A stretch of DNA of 64,000 nucleotides from Bacillus cereus G9842 (GCF_000021305.1 NC_011772.1:2146001-2210000), one strand, 5' to 3'; counted from the stretch's first letter, positions 7,646-15,558 are shown. A program made the numbers and translations. Notes: a model not told the origin generated them from the sequence alone.

Positions 7646-7801
7646 ATGAAGAAGCGAATACTTTTCTTACTATGTACTATTCTTATAATGACAGGGTGTA
7701 ATTCATTAAACGATGAAAAACATCAAAAGATAATTGTGAAAACAGATGAAAGCCCTCTGAAAAATATTTTCCAGAGGGCTTTTATTTTAGTATGCTTCTA
7801 A
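7646..7801 (+). CDS. Small lipoprotein (51 aa), 3' end runs through a terminator
   Basis: ATG 7646 is preceded by AGGAGGG at seven bases. The product has a classic lipoprotein signal: basic MKKR, a hydrophobic core and a lipobox LIMTGC with C18, followed by a short polar tail. Codons 36-45 coincide with the hairpin that terminates the facing thioredoxin gene, and the TAA (7799-7801) lies 15 bases inside that gene. The C-terminal dozen residues are therefore probably accidental sequence, suggesting a truncated lipoprotein or one retaining only its anchor and a short tail. Confidence 0.6.
   Translation: MKKRILFLLCTILIMTGCNSLNDEKHQKIIVKTDESPLKNIFQRAFILVCF
7751..7786. terminator. Bidirectional terminator, thioredoxin and lipoprotein genes
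   Basis: Nine-base-pair stem AGCCCTCTG/CAGAGGGCT (7751-7759, 7772-7780) with T residues beyond the 3' arm and A residues before the 5' arm. It is inside the lipoprotein reading frame. Confidence 0.8.
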
Positions 7802-8101
7802 AAACTCAGTAACTTGCTCTTCAGTTTTTGCATTAGCACTATGTAAGTGGCCTAGCTTCTCACCATTTTGGTATACAAGTAAACTTGGAATACCCATTAC
7901 TTGATACTCTTCAGCGATACTTGGAAACTCATCTTTATTAATAGAATACCATTCAAATTTATTGAACTCTTCCATTACATCTCCGATAAAGTTGTCCATA
8001 CGTACGCAATCTGGGCACCATGTAGTAAAGAACTTAACAACTACTGGCTCCTCGCTTGCGATGATGTCTTTGAATTCTTGTTCTGTTTTAATTTCTTTCA
8101 T
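7787..8101 (-). CDS. Thioredoxin-family protein
   Basis: A 104-residue cytosolic thioredoxin-fold protein with the active site WCPDC (C29, C32) in place of the canonical WCGPC, and the cis-proline segment GIPSLLV further on. The Pro-Asp dipeptide between the cysteines is seen in small bacillar thioredoxin-like proteins such as YdbP. It likely reduces specific disulphides. ATG 8101 follows AAAGGAG; the in-frame upstream start at 8119 lacks a ribosome site. Confidence 0.88.
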   Translation of the reverse strand: MKEIKTEQEFKDIIASEEPVVVKFFTTWCPDCVRMDNFIGDVMEEFNKFEWYSINKDEFPSIAEEYQVMGIPSLLVYQNGEKLGHLHSANAKTEEQVTEFLEAY

Positions 8102-8780
8102 AAGTAAAACTCCTTTCAATATTACACGAATTTATATGCAAAATTCGTATTTGCAAACATGTTGCAAACTTATTATTTGTTTTTTAGTTTTGTAGTTCGT
8201 TCACACTTATAAAACTGTATTTTAACTTGTATATAACATGACTGCACTTCTAAGTGTGAAAATAACGGAACCTCACTTTTCTTTATAAGCTTTTTCCAGG
8301 ATTGTGTCAAACTTCTGAATTGCAGGGTTACCATTTACATTAAATCGTCTGTTTTTATTATTAGAAAGTTTCGCCTATTTAAAAAGAAAACAAGAAAGAA
8401 AAAACAAATAATTGAATTCTAGATTATTTACTGCAATAAATAACCTAAGCTTGAATAATTCTCTATCATGGGAAGATAAAGATGTTTCTTGTATGTTTCA
8501 TAAACTTAAGGATTCTATCGCTTGTATCAGATGCGGCATCGCTATTTTAACAGTAGAATTGTATTAAAAGATAAGTAAAGGGCATCTAATTAAGATGCCT
8601 TTTTATTTTAATTACAAAAATTGAATAAGGTTAGAAATTATATGATTGTAATGGGAATTAAGGGATATTAATAAAAAAATTTTATTAGGGATTTGCCTTA
8701 AACATTTATTGCAGTTAAGAATATTTATAATAATATGAACTAAAAAAGGTCCGATTTTTGTAATGTTGGAGGGGATTATT
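8102..8780. other. Long AT-rich non-coding stretch with an orphan terminator
   Basis: About 680 bases without a convincing gene. It holds a 9-bp inverted repeat TCACACTTA/TAAGTGTGA (8201-8209, 8251-8259) upstream of the thioredoxin gene, and a clear terminator hairpin GGCATCT/AGATGCC with T run at 8578-8606. A 49-codon frame opened by TTG (about 8413-8562) precedes that hairpin but has no ribosome site; it could be a gene remnant or an RNA. Nothing else was recognised. Confidence 0.5.
8578..8606 (+). terminator. Orphan intrinsic terminator
   Basis: Stem 8581-8587 with 8593-8599 followed by TTTTTATTTT. No accepted gene lies directly upstream on the plus strand, so it may end a small RNA or a decayed gene. 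Confidence 0.7.
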
Positions 8781-9056
8781 GTGGACATAACTCAAAGCGT
8801 ATCAAGAATAGTGGTTAATGGAAAAGATCTTTCTTTCACTTCAGTTCAAACCTCTGCATGGAATCATGGACCTGTAAATGATTTAATTGTTACGACGAAT
8901 CAGAGAGTGAATGAGCTTTATCAATTCATGTGGTCACAAGTACCGGTTACGATTTCGGTATATTTTCTTCAAGGGGCGGATTTACTGAGGTTCGTTAGGG
9001 TTGCGGGAATTGATGAGCGTGTAACAGGAGAATATGTATATCATTTCATTTGGTGA
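8781..9056 (+). CDS. Hypothetical protein, 91 aa
   Basis: GTG 8781 lies six bases behind GGAGGGG, which decides the start over the in-frame ATG 8763 that precedes the ribosome site. The product is a compact alpha/beta protein without signal or membrane segments, beginning MDITQSVSRIVVNGKDL and ending in an aromatic tail. I do not recognise its family. It stands alone at the edge of the accessory small-gene region; no terminator was seen before the next gene. Confidence 0.6.
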   Translation: MDITQSVSRIVVNGKDLSFTSVQTSAWNHGPVNDLIVTTNQRVNELYQFMWSQVPVTISVYFLQGADLLRFVRVAGIDERVTGEYVYHFIW

Positions 9057-9158
9057 TAAGAAGAATTCGAGGTAGTCTAGCAGCTACTTTTTTATTTTGT
9101 CATTTGAATATAAGCGAGCGGACTAGCTTTATAGTACCCACTGAAATAAAGAATCATA

Positions 9159-9181
9159 ATATAATTTGTAACAAATTATAT
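9159..9181. promoter_or_regulatory. 23-bp perfect palindrome upstream of Gln-rich gene
   Basis: Positions 9159-9169 are the exact reverse complement of 9171-9181 around a single central A; the core reads ATAATTTGT-A-ACAAATTAT. It ends 18 bases before the start codon at 9200. A perfect arm of 11 bp around an odd centre is typical of dimeric repressor operators, although AT-richness lowers its significance. No protein is assigned. Confidence 0.45.
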
Positions 9182-9199
9182 GGAAGTGAGTTGAAAATC

Positions 9200-9451
9200 A
9201 TGTTTTATTCATATTTTAATTCTCAAGCTGGCATGCGACCAGCGTATGGTACGTCTATAACGTATAGTGGAGCACAAAGTACAGTCCAAGCTATTCAACA
9301 AGCATTACAAATGCAACAACAAATGCAAATGCAGCAGCAAGGAGTACAACCATATTACTCATCCGTAGAGTATTTTTACCCAGTACATCATGTTACACCG
9401 TATGGAAGTTCTTTTCTTACTATTCCATATGGAACTGTATACAACTTATAA
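9200..9451 (+). CDS. Gln/Tyr-rich hypothetical protein, 83 aa
   Basis: The product starts MFYSYFNSQAGMRP and has a central run of Gln and Met (LQMQQQMQMQQQ), then a Tyr/Pro/Val-rich end finishing PYGTVYNL. The composition resembles small spore-coat or exosporium structural proteins, but no family could be named. ATG 9200 follows GGAAGTGAG about ten bases upstream. An upstream in-frame start at 9050 would add about 50 residues with no ribosome site and is rejected. Confidence 0.5.
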   Translation: MFYSYFNSQAGMRPAYGTSITYSGAQSTVQAIQQALQMQQQMQMQQQGVQPYYSSVEYFYPVHHVTPYGSSFLTIPYGTVYNL

Positions 9452-9478
9452 CTAGTAAGGAATGAAGTGGTGTATATA

Positions 9479-9508
9479 AATAAGGGTGCAGGTTAATAGC
9501 GCCCTTAT
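9479..9508 (+). terminator. Hairpin after Gln-rich gene
   Basis: Ten-base stem ATAAGGGTGC/GCGCCCTTAT with one G-T pair. No clear T run follows, so it is a weak terminator or an RNA end-stabilising hairpin. Confidence 0.45.
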
Positions 9509-9532
9509 GAACAATAAAAATAGCTAGTCCAA

Positions 9533-9560
9533 ACCTTATAAATCAATCTTACATAATATG
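9533..9560 (+). promoter_or_regulatory. Candidate sigma-K-type promoter
   Basis: AC at 9533-9534, a 17-base spacer and CATAATATG at 9552-9560, close to the mother-cell sigma-K consensus (AC, then CATAnnnTA). The block GTCCAA plus downstream CATA-TAT is shared with the sequence ahead of the paralogous gene at 10279. Confidence 0.4.
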
Positions 9561-9588
9561 TAGTAATAAGTTTGAAAGGGGAATTAGT

Positions 9589-10125
9589 ATGTCTTGTTAT
9601 TACTACTGTAAGTATTGTAAGGAGTATAAAAAGAAGCACCATGATTGTTGTAAGAACACTAGTAAGTGCCATGATAACAAGGACAATCTTGTTAGAGCAT
9701 CGGCATTTAGAGCTAGAAATACTGTGAATCAAAATGTTCCTGCTAATACTTTTGTGAAAGTGTTATTTCAAAATGAACAATTTGATTTAGCGAATGAGTA
9801 TAATCCAGCAACATCTATTTTTATGCCGAAGACTAAAGGAGTATATTCTATTATTGGAACGATTGGTTTCTTTCCAAACGATCCAACTTTAAATTATAGA
9901 GCGCGTGTAGAAATTCGTGTGAATGGAAACGCAGCGATAGCTATAGATAATGACTTTTTTGGTCCAATAAGTTTTGGAAATGTAGTAAGTGTTTCGACGA
10001 TTGTTCAATTGAATGCAGGGGATGAAGTTGAGGTTTATGCACAAAGTAGTATAGATGGAGTTTTAAGTCCTTTAGAAGATGGTGCACATTTTGAAGTAGC
10101 AAGATTTCCTTCTCCGATTAAATAA
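9589..10125 (+). CDS. C1q/TNF-like jelly-roll protein with Cys-rich head (copy 1)
   Basis: A 178-residue protein. Residues 1-30 form a Tyr/Cys/Lys/His-rich head (repeating CKYC-type motifs). Residues 35 onward carry a C1q-like beta-sandwich: alternating strands, the segment FDLANEYNP, GVYSI, RARVEIRVNGN and a C-terminal strand ending in ARFPSPIK. C1q-like domains occur at the tips of exosporium hair proteins such as BclA, but there is no collagen-like repeat here. It is a paralogue of the next gene. With the sigma-K-like promoter, a late-sporulation spore-surface role is likely but inferred. Ribosome site AAAGGGG. Confidence 0.72.
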   Translation: MSCYYYCKYCKEYKKKHHDCCKNTSKCHDNKDNLVRASAFRARNTVNQNVPANTFVKVLFQNEQFDLANEYNPATSIFMPKTKGVYSIIGTIGFFPNDPTLNYRARVEIRVNGNAAIAIDNDFFGPISFGNVVSVSTIVQLNAGDEVEVYAQSSIDGVLSPLEDGAHFEVARFPSPIK

Positions 10126-10164
10126 AGTAATTAAACATTGAGTTTACAGAAGCTTAAAGGTAAA

Positions 10165-10191
10165 TCCTCACCGAAATGGTGAGGGTTTTTT
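10165..10191 (+). terminator. Terminator after C1q-like copy 1
   Basis: Stem CCTCACC/GGTGAGG (10166-10172, 10178-10184) and a T run. Confidence 0.85.
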
Positions 10192-10241
10192 ACTCTATTA
10201 AAAATAGTAACAGGTCGTCCAAGCTATTCTAATCTATATAG

Positions 10242-10250
10242 CATACTATA
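10242..10250 (+). promoter_or_regulatory. Candidate mother-cell promoter -10 (CATACTATA)
   Basis: CATACTATA fits the sigma-E/sigma-K -10 consensus CATAnnnTA. The expected AC of the -35 element is absent at the right distance, but GTCCAA about 25 bases upstream is conserved with the promoter region of the paralogue at 9589. Confidence 0.35.
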
Positions 10251-10278
10251 TAAAAATAAGTGTAAAGGGGGACTAACT

Positions 10279-10854
10279 ATGTCTTATTATTACTGTAAGT
10301 ATTGTAAAGATTACAAAAAGGAAAGTCATGATTGTTATAGAAAAAGTAGTAAATGTGATAGGAAGTATGTAAAGGTGAAGTGTTGTGATGATAAGAAAGA
10401 GGAGCTTGTAAGGGCATCGGCATTTAGAGCTGTGAATACAGTTAATCAACCTGTTCTAGCAAATACTCCTGTTAAAGTATTATTTCAAAATGAACAATTT
10501 GATCTAGCGAATGAATATAATCCAGTAACATCCATTTTCACTCCGAAAACTAGAGGGGTATATAGTGTATTAGGAAATATAACATTTTCTCCAAATGATT
10601 TTAATGTGAATTACAGAGCTAGAGTAGAAATTCGTGTAAATGGAAATCTAGCAATAGCGATAGATAATGATTTCTTTGGAACAGGAGTATTTTTTAATAA
10701 TGATGTTTCAGTAACTACTATTCTTCAATTAGAAGCAGGAGATTCAGTTGAAGTTTTTGTAGAAAGTAGTATTGCGGGCGTAATTGTACAAAATGTTAAT
10801 GGTTTAAATACGGTTCACTTTGAAGCGGCAAGATTTCCTTCTCCAATTAAATAA
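10279..10854 (+). CDS. C1q/TNF-like jelly-roll protein with Cys-rich head (copy 2)
   Basis: A 191-residue paralogue of the preceding protein, with the same Tyr/Cys/Lys head (slightly longer, MSYYYCKYCKDYKKE...CDDKK) and a nearly colinear beta-sandwich sharing ASAFRA-NTVNQ, VLFQNEQFDLANEYNP, RARVEIRVNGN, AIAIDNDFFG and the C-terminal ARFPSPIK. Tandem duplication explains the arrangement. Each copy has its own promoter region and terminator rather than forming an operon. Likely a self-assembling or ligand-binding spore-surface protein; no experimental function is known to me. Ribosome site AAAGGGGG. Confidence 0.72.
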   Translation: MSYYYCKYCKDYKKESHDCYRKSSKCDRKYVKVKCCDDKKEELVRASAFRAVNTVNQPVLANTPVKVLFQNEQFDLANEYNPVTSIFTPKTRGVYSVLGNITFSPNDFNVNYRARVEIRVNGNLAIAIDNDFFGTGVFFNNDVSVTTILQLEAGDSVEVFVESSIAGVIVQNVNGLNTVHFEAARFPSPIK

Positions 10855-10889
10855 AACAGATCATTAAATGTTTTTTAGTAGGTTTAGTT

Positions 10890-10927
10890 AATCCCCTTAC
10901 CAAATGGTGGGGGATTATTATTGTTTT
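10890..10927 (+). terminator. Terminator-like hairpin after C1q-like copy 2
   Basis: Stem AATCCCCTTACC with GGTGGGGGATT around loop AAAT; a weaker T stretch follows. Its loop design matches that of the terminator after copy 1. Confidence 0.6.
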
Positions 10928-11165
10928 TCTAAAATATATAAGTAAACAGGTAAAGTGTAGTTTAATTTGTAGAGGCTTTAACCTTATTCAGATAATGAAA
11001 AAAATAATATGTAAATAAGTAACATGCTTGTGAAAACTCAGTGTTAGTAAGTTTACTAGTTTTTTTATAGAACAAGAAAGACGAAATACATAAAAGATCG
11101 CATCATTACGTTTTTTCTTTACTATATAGAAATTACATATTGAACATAAATTTGTGTAGGGAATG

Positions 11166-11258
11166 CTAGTACACTGAAAAGAATAACATAAAGGCGATTA
11201 CACTATATAAAAACAAAATCAATCCTAAGATGAGTAGTATTGGATGCAGCTTGAACAT
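11166..11258 (-). CDS. 30-residue hydrophobic peptide
   Basis: On the minus strand AAGGAGGTC precedes ATG 11258 and opens 30 codons ending at TAG 11166-11168. The product starts MFKLHP and then is almost entirely hydrophobic, enough for a single membrane helix. It is the only frame with a near-perfect ribosome site in the 690 bases between the C1q-like gene and the next minus-strand gene. Peptides of this kind in bacilli are often sporulation or membrane-regulatory proteins, but no family is recognised. The rest of 10930-11548 shows only a short hairpin near 11337-11358. Confidence 0.55.
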   Translation of the reverse strand: MFKLHPILLILGLILFLYSVIAFMLFFSVY

Positions 11259-11548
11259 ATTTGACCTCCTTGAGTACATAAAGAATTTTAATATATTGTT
11301 GGTCAATTTAGAAGGGGACGGTTACATAAAAAAAGAGCATACATAATAAGTACGCTCCAAAGAAAGATAGGTTTTATGAGTGGATAATCTCCATACGATA
11401 ATATATGTCCTTTTAATAAAAACGTGTAAAAAATCAATGAATTATCAATGGAATATCATAAAATGAGTAATTTTAGTCTAGGAATGCAGTCATTTTCTTT
11501 CTCAGTTATTTTAGGTAACAAAGTTGTGAAAATCGTGCATTATGCGGA

Positions 11549-11743
11549 CTAACAACGGGATAACGATCGTACTTCAGTTACATATTTCTTAAAGTCTGGA
11601 TATTGCGTGATAGTTTGACATTTTGGGGTGCATAGTTGATTAATAATAGACACATTTGTAATTACTTCGTTACAAGGACCGAAAAATGTAACTTTTAGCT
11701 TTGAATTTGGTGGGATTTTGAACACGATAGGCTTTTTTTCCAT
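11549..11743 (-). CDS. Hypothetical Cys-containing protein, 64 aa
   Basis: ATG 11743 is preceded by TAGGAG at good spacing. The product (starting MEKKPIVFKIPPNSKLKV) has four cysteines (in FGPCNE, LCTPKC and the C-terminal RC) and a beta-strand-like N-terminus. No signal peptide is present. Family unknown. The Cys content and its place among putative spore genes make a coat or exosporium role possible but unproven. Confidence 0.6.
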   Translation of the reverse strand: MEKKPIVFKIPPNSKLKVTFFGPCNEVITNVSIINQLCTPKCQTITQYPDFKKYVTEVRSLSRC

Positions 11744-11946
11744 GAAATCAGCTCCTAATATTGAGTATTATAATTTAATGGATATAGAGTCGTATTAGTA
11801 TAATATGAAATTTCAGTGGATTTGCTTATAATAAAGAATTTCATAGTAGTAAAAGTGCTTAAAGATGTAAAAGGGAAATTGAGAATGCGAAATAAAATGT
11901 TTAATTAATATAATCAATAAATACGAAAATAGTTAATATAACTAAT

Positions 11947-11973
11947 ACATTTTTTAATTTGTTACATATCATG
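11947..11973 (+). promoter_or_regulatory. Candidate sigma-K-type promoter
   Basis: AC at 11947-11948, a 16-base spacer and CATATCATG at 11965-11973. The layout resembles the element at 9533-9560. Confidence 0.35.
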
Positions 11974-12008
11974 TTAGTAAGAATTGTATAAGGAGGTAGT
12001 ATAAAATA

Positions 12009-12599
12009 GTGGAAGAAAATGTACAAGCTCAGCTTTCGCCACCGTGGATCACATATTTTAATGAATTAAAAAATTCAATAGGTGCTGATCCAACTGTTAC
12101 AGTTGGGCCACTTATTCCTGTTGGTGGTAATTATATTATTTTAGTGCATGCGTTAAGTAATGAAAAAGCGAGAGCGTTAGCAACGTTTTTAAAATCTTTT
12201 GTACAATTTGGGAATGTAAGTGTGACAGTTATTGTAACGAATAATGAGAATGAAATTGTAAATCCATTTCCTTGTCCACTAGATGCATTTGAAATAGCTC
12301 ATTTATTTCAAGTAGCACTAGAAAACAATCCTTATTTTGAACAAGTTGTGGTACAGCCTCAGTTCCCTGGCGGACCGAATGTTGTCTTTCCGGTGTTCAC
12401 TGCGGAAGTCATTCAGTTTTTCAATGACGATATTTCTAACTTATGTCAAACGTTTACAGGTGTTGCTGCCAATGTATTTCGTGATGTAATGAATGATGAG
12501 GTTTGTGATAGCCCAATATTATTTTCTACAAGTTGTGTTATGAACAGTGAAAATACACAATTACAAAATAAAGATTTAACACCAAAATTGTTTTATTAG
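12009..12599 (+). CDS. Hypothetical protein, 196 aa
   Basis: A GTG start at 12009 follows AAGGAGGT by 11 bases, a slightly long spacing but with no better alternative. The product begins MEENVQAQLSPPWITYFNEL and contains alternating strands and helices with several Pro/Gly-rich turns (GPLIPVGGN, FPGGPN) and four cysteines in the C-terminal half. There is no signal peptide or membrane helix, and I do not recognise a family. A sigma-K-like element lies upstream, so late expression in the mother cell is a possibility. It has its own terminator. Confidence 0.6.
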   Translation: MEENVQAQLSPPWITYFNELKNSIGADPTVTVGPLIPVGGNYIILVHALSNEKARALATFLKSFVQFGNVSVTVIVTNNENEIVNPFPCPLDAFEIAHLFQVALENNPYFEQVVVQPQFPGGPNVVFPVFTAEVIQFFNDDISNLCQTFTGVAANVFRDVMNDEVCDSPILFSTSCVMNSENTQLQNKDLTPKLFY

Positions 12600-12604
12600 A
12601 CTAT

Positions 12605-12640
12605 AAAAAGACATTTTCAGTAATAGAAAATGTCTTTTTT
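12605..12640 (+). terminator. Terminator after 196-aa hypothetical
   Basis: Stem AAAAGACATTTTC/GAAAATGTCTTTT (12606-12618, 12626-12638) with T run; likely active in both directions. Confidence 0.85.
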
Positions 12641-13094
12641 ATGCACCAATAGTGTTCAGGTTGGACAATTGTAGGTTAACAGGAATAATTTTCAATTAAT
12701 TAAAATTTTTCTAAATCTCATATTTCATGGAAAGATAGTAATTTTGATTTAAGAATATATAGAAAATGAGGAATGATTTTTATTAACTGAAAGGGAATTG
12801 ATACTGGAAGTTTTAAGTTAATACTATAGGAGGATTTTTTCTAATATCCGTAAAAATGATCAATACCTAAATTGATAGGATGAGACTACATAACAAATAG
12901 TAAGGTATATTTCGAATATGATAATATTTTTTGTGACATACATGTTAAAGCTAATAGAAATATTTCTGAAAGAGAATATATTTTGAAAAACAGTAACGAT
13001 TCTTTTTATTTATATTATAGATAGCTAGTTTTAGAGAGATAAGGCTTACAATAAAACAAGCTATGAATAAGACATTAAAAAGGAGCTGGAATGT
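12641..13094. other. Intergenic region, 450 bases
   Basis: AT-rich. A ribosome-site-like TAGGAGGA at about 12829 is followed only by a four-codon frame. No gene, RNA or strong hairpin was recognised apart from the presumed promoter of the GH25 gene. Confidence 0.4.
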
Positions 13095-14093
13095 ATGGGT
13101 TATATTGTAGATATTTCAAAATGGAATGGAACTATCAATTGGGATATTGCAGCATCTCAGCTAGATTTAGTGATAGCTAGAGTTCAAGATGGCTCTAATA
13201 CGGTGGATTTTATGTATCAAAATTATGTTAGTGAAATGAAAAAGTATAGTATCCCATTCGGTAATTATGCTTTTTGCCGTTTTATATCTATTGCTGATGC
13301 AAAGAAAGAGGCACAAGATTTTTGGAATCGTGGTGATCAATCAGCTAAGTTTTGGGTGGCGGACGTAGAAGTTCAAACGATGGCAGATATGCAAGGCGGG
13401 ACACAGGCATTTATTGATGAATTACGCCGTTTAGGTGCGGAAAAAGTAGGATTATATGTAGGGCATCACATGTATTTATCATTTGGAGCACGTAATATTG
13501 AAGCTGATTTCGTATGGATCCCTCGTTATGGAGGGAATAAGCCAGCATATCCATGTGATATTTGGCAATATACGGATTCAGGGAATGTTCCTGGGGTTGG
13601 GAAATGTGATCTGAATCGATTAGTAGGAAATAAGTCACTTTCTTGGTTTATAGATTCGAACAAAGCAAATCAACCTAACATAGTGTATACACAGCAACCG
13701 AATGGCATTGGTATTGCAGTTTCGAAATATCCTGATGGATACGGAATAAATTTATATGAGAACCCTATGAATCCTCAATTTACAGGTGCACTCACTCAGA
13801 AAATTCCATATTTAATCTTAACAGGTTATTGGGAAGGCGGTGAGCAAGATATGATTTGTTTAGGGAACGATAAGCAGTGGGCATATTTAAAACATTTTAA
13901 GGTGAAATGGTTTTATGCAACTTCGAAATATCCTGTCGGCTACAGAGTAAATTATTATGAAGAGCCTGAATGTATGAATTATAAAGGAAATATAGATGGA
14001 TCGACATCTTTTCGAGTGTGGGATAGAGTGGGAAATGCGGTAGATATCGGGCAGAATAGTTGGATACCTGAAGAACATGTAATTATTAAGTAA
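13095..14093 (+). CDS. GH25 family muramidase with C-terminal repeats
   Basis: A 332-residue protein. Residues 1-190 are a glycoside hydrolase family 25 (lysozyme) barrel: catalytic-site acids D6 (in [10 protein letters not shown]) and the D90-x-E92 pair (VADVEV), and the closing segment DIWQYTDSG. Residues 205-332 contain two related units beginning [15 protein letters not shown] and [15 protein letters not shown], probably wall-binding SH3-like repeats. No signal peptide is present, so release by lysis, spore packaging or an unconventional route is needed; GH25 enzymes of phage endolysin type share this trait. No holin or phage gene is adjacent. Start ATG 13095 follows AAGGAG; ATG 13091 is out of frame. 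Confidence 0.88.
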   Translation: MGYIVDISKWNGTINWDIAASQLDLVIARVQDGSNTVDFMYQNYVSEMKKYSIPFGNYAFCRFISIADAKKEAQDFWNRGDQSAKFWVADVEVQTMADMQGGTQAFIDELRRLGAEKVGLYVGHHMYLSFGARNIEADFVWIPRYGGNKPAYPCDIWQYTDSGNVPGVGKCDLNRLVGNKSLSWFIDSNKANQPNIVYTQQPNGIGIAVSKYPDGYGINLYENPMNPQFTGALTQKIPYLILTGYWEGGEQDMICLGNDKQWAYLKHFKVKWFYATSKYPVGYRVNYYEEPECMNYKGNIDGSTSFRVWDRVGNAVDIGQNSWIPEEHVIIK

Positions 14094-14123
14094 CTATAGA
14101 AGTTATATTTTTTTGGAGCATAT

Positions 14124-14161
14124 AAAGAGTTTTCTTACTATACATAGTAAGAAAACTCTTT
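14124..14161. terminator. Terminator after GH25 gene
   Basis: Perfect 17-bp stem (14124-14140, 14145-14161) with A/T-rich flanks on both sides. Confidence 0.85.
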
Positions 14162-14289
14162 ATATTTAAAAATGAAAATACATGATGCATAGTCTACTCA
14201 TATGAAATGAATTACATGTAGAAAACACACTGTTTTCACAATGACTGTGTATAGTTAATTTGCATAATGATAAAAGTGAGGTATTTGAA

Positions 14290-15141
14290 TTGAAAAAGAA
14301 AAAGATATTTATTGGAACGATTATTTCATGCTTGATGCTAGCATTATCTGCATGTGGTTCCTCAGACAACGTAGTAACATCAAAAGTAGGAAATGTTACA
14401 GAGAAAGAATTAAGTAAAGAATTACGACAACAATATGGAGAAAGTACTTTATATCAAATGATGTTAAGTAAGGCATTGCTAGATAAATATAAAGTTTCAG
14501 ATGAGGAAGCAAAAAAGAAAGTAGAAGAAGCAAAAGATAAAATGGGTGAGAACTTTAAATCGACTTTAGAACAACTTGGATTGAAAAATGAAGATGAATT
14601 AAAAGAAAAAATGAAGCCAGAAATTGCATTTGAGAAAGCAATCAAAGCAACAGTTACAGAAAAAGATGTGAAAGATAACTATAAACCAGAAATGAAAGTA
14701 AGTCACATTTTAGTGAAAGATGAAAAAACGGCTAAAGAAATAAAGGAGAAAGTAAATAATGGTGAAGATTTTGCTGCCTTAGCAAAACAGTATTCAGAAG
14801 ATACTGGTTCAAAGGAACAGGGCGGGGAAATATCTGGTTTTGCTCCTGGGCAAACAGTGAAAGAATTTGAGGAAGCTGCGTATAAATTAGATGCAGGCCA
14901 AGTAAGTGATCCAGTTAAAACAACTTACGGTTACCATATTATTAAAGTGACGGATAAAAAAGAATTGAAGCCATTTGATGAAGTAAAAGATAAAATTCGT
15001 AAAGATTTAGAACAACAAAGACTAGAAGATACGACAGGTAAATGGAAACAACAAGTAGTCAATGATTTATTGAAAGATGCTAATATTAAAGTGAATAATA
15101 AAGAATTTAAAGATACATTTAAATTTCTAGAAAAGAAATAA
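14290..15141 (+). CDS. prsA: PrsA-family lipoprotein foldase (parvulin PPIase)
   Basis: A membrane-anchored, extracellular peptidyl-prolyl isomerase that helps fold exported proteins. The N-terminus is a lipoprotein signal (MKKKKIFIG..., lipobox ALSAC with C22). Residues 135-228 form the PPIC/parvulin domain (VSHILVKDEKTA ... GYHIIKV), flanked by helical foldase segments. Length (283 aa) is normal. The start is TTG 14290, seven bases behind GTGAGGT; an in-frame ATG at 14260 would put extra residues before the signal. B. cereus-group genomes carry several PrsA copies and this one is not next to any secretion gene, so it is probably an accessory paralogue. Confidence 0.92.
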   Translation: MKKKKIFIGTIISCLMLALSACGSSDNVVTSKVGNVTEKELSKELRQQYGESTLYQMMLSKALLDKYKVSDEEAKKKVEEAKDKMGENFKSTLEQLGLKNEDELKEKMKPEIAFEKAIKATVTEKDVKDNYKPEMKVSHILVKDEKTAKEIKEKVNNGEDFAALAKQYSEDTGSKEQGGEISGFAPGQTVKEFEEAAYKLDAGQVSDPVKTTYGYHIIKVTDKKELKPFDEVKDKIRKDLEQQRLEDTTGKWKQQVVNDLLKDANIKVNNKEFKDTFKFLEKK

Positions 15142-15157
15142 TGACTGTAATCATAAC

Positions 15158-15195
15158 TAGAAAAGGGAACTCATATAGAGTTCCCTTTTCTAATT
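15158..15195. terminator. Terminator after prsA
   Basis: Fifteen-base stem TAGAAAAGGGAACTC/GAGTTCCCTTTTCTA (15158-15172, 15178-15192). Confidence 0.85.
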
Positions 15196-15558
15196 AGTGT
15201 GTGAGTTATAAATAGATAGTAAGACAATACAATATTACATTTAAATATTAAGAATTGCAATGGGAAATTATGGGTTTAAATTAAAGGAATTATAATTATT
15301 TCAATGGAAGTAGATATGATACGGTTTTCATTATGCAAGTTTGTTACATATATTTACTCTTTAATAATGGGTATCGAACATAATTTACAAAATAATACAT
15401 ATAATGTTTTTGAATAAATATTTAACGTGGATAATTAGTAAAAAGCTGAGCATTCGATTGGAAAGGATGTTCTTTTTAGTATGAAAATTTTAGGATAAAG
15501 AATGAATCGCTTTAAACGCGTCATTTACCATATCAATAAATTAAGGTGGAGAGAATAT
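15196..15558. other. Intergenic region with an orphan hairpin
   Basis: About 360 AT-rich bases. At 15446-15478 there is an imperfect hairpin (GAGCATTC with GGATGTTC, two G-T pairs) followed by TTTTT, a terminator-like structure without an assigned upstream gene. No other feature recognised. Confidence 0.4.

Noticed and set aside
8413..8562. 49-codon TTG-initiated frame before an orphan terminator
   Set aside because: No ribosome site and no recognisable family; kept only as a possible remnant in the spacer note.
9050..9199. N-terminal extension of the Gln-rich protein starting at 9050
   Set aside because: It overlaps the previous gene, lacks a ribosome site and contains the palindrome expected to be regulatory.
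13095..14093. Prophage remnant around the GH25 gene
   Set aside because: No holin, tail, integrase or att-like repeats are nearby; neighbours are chromosomal small genes and prsA.
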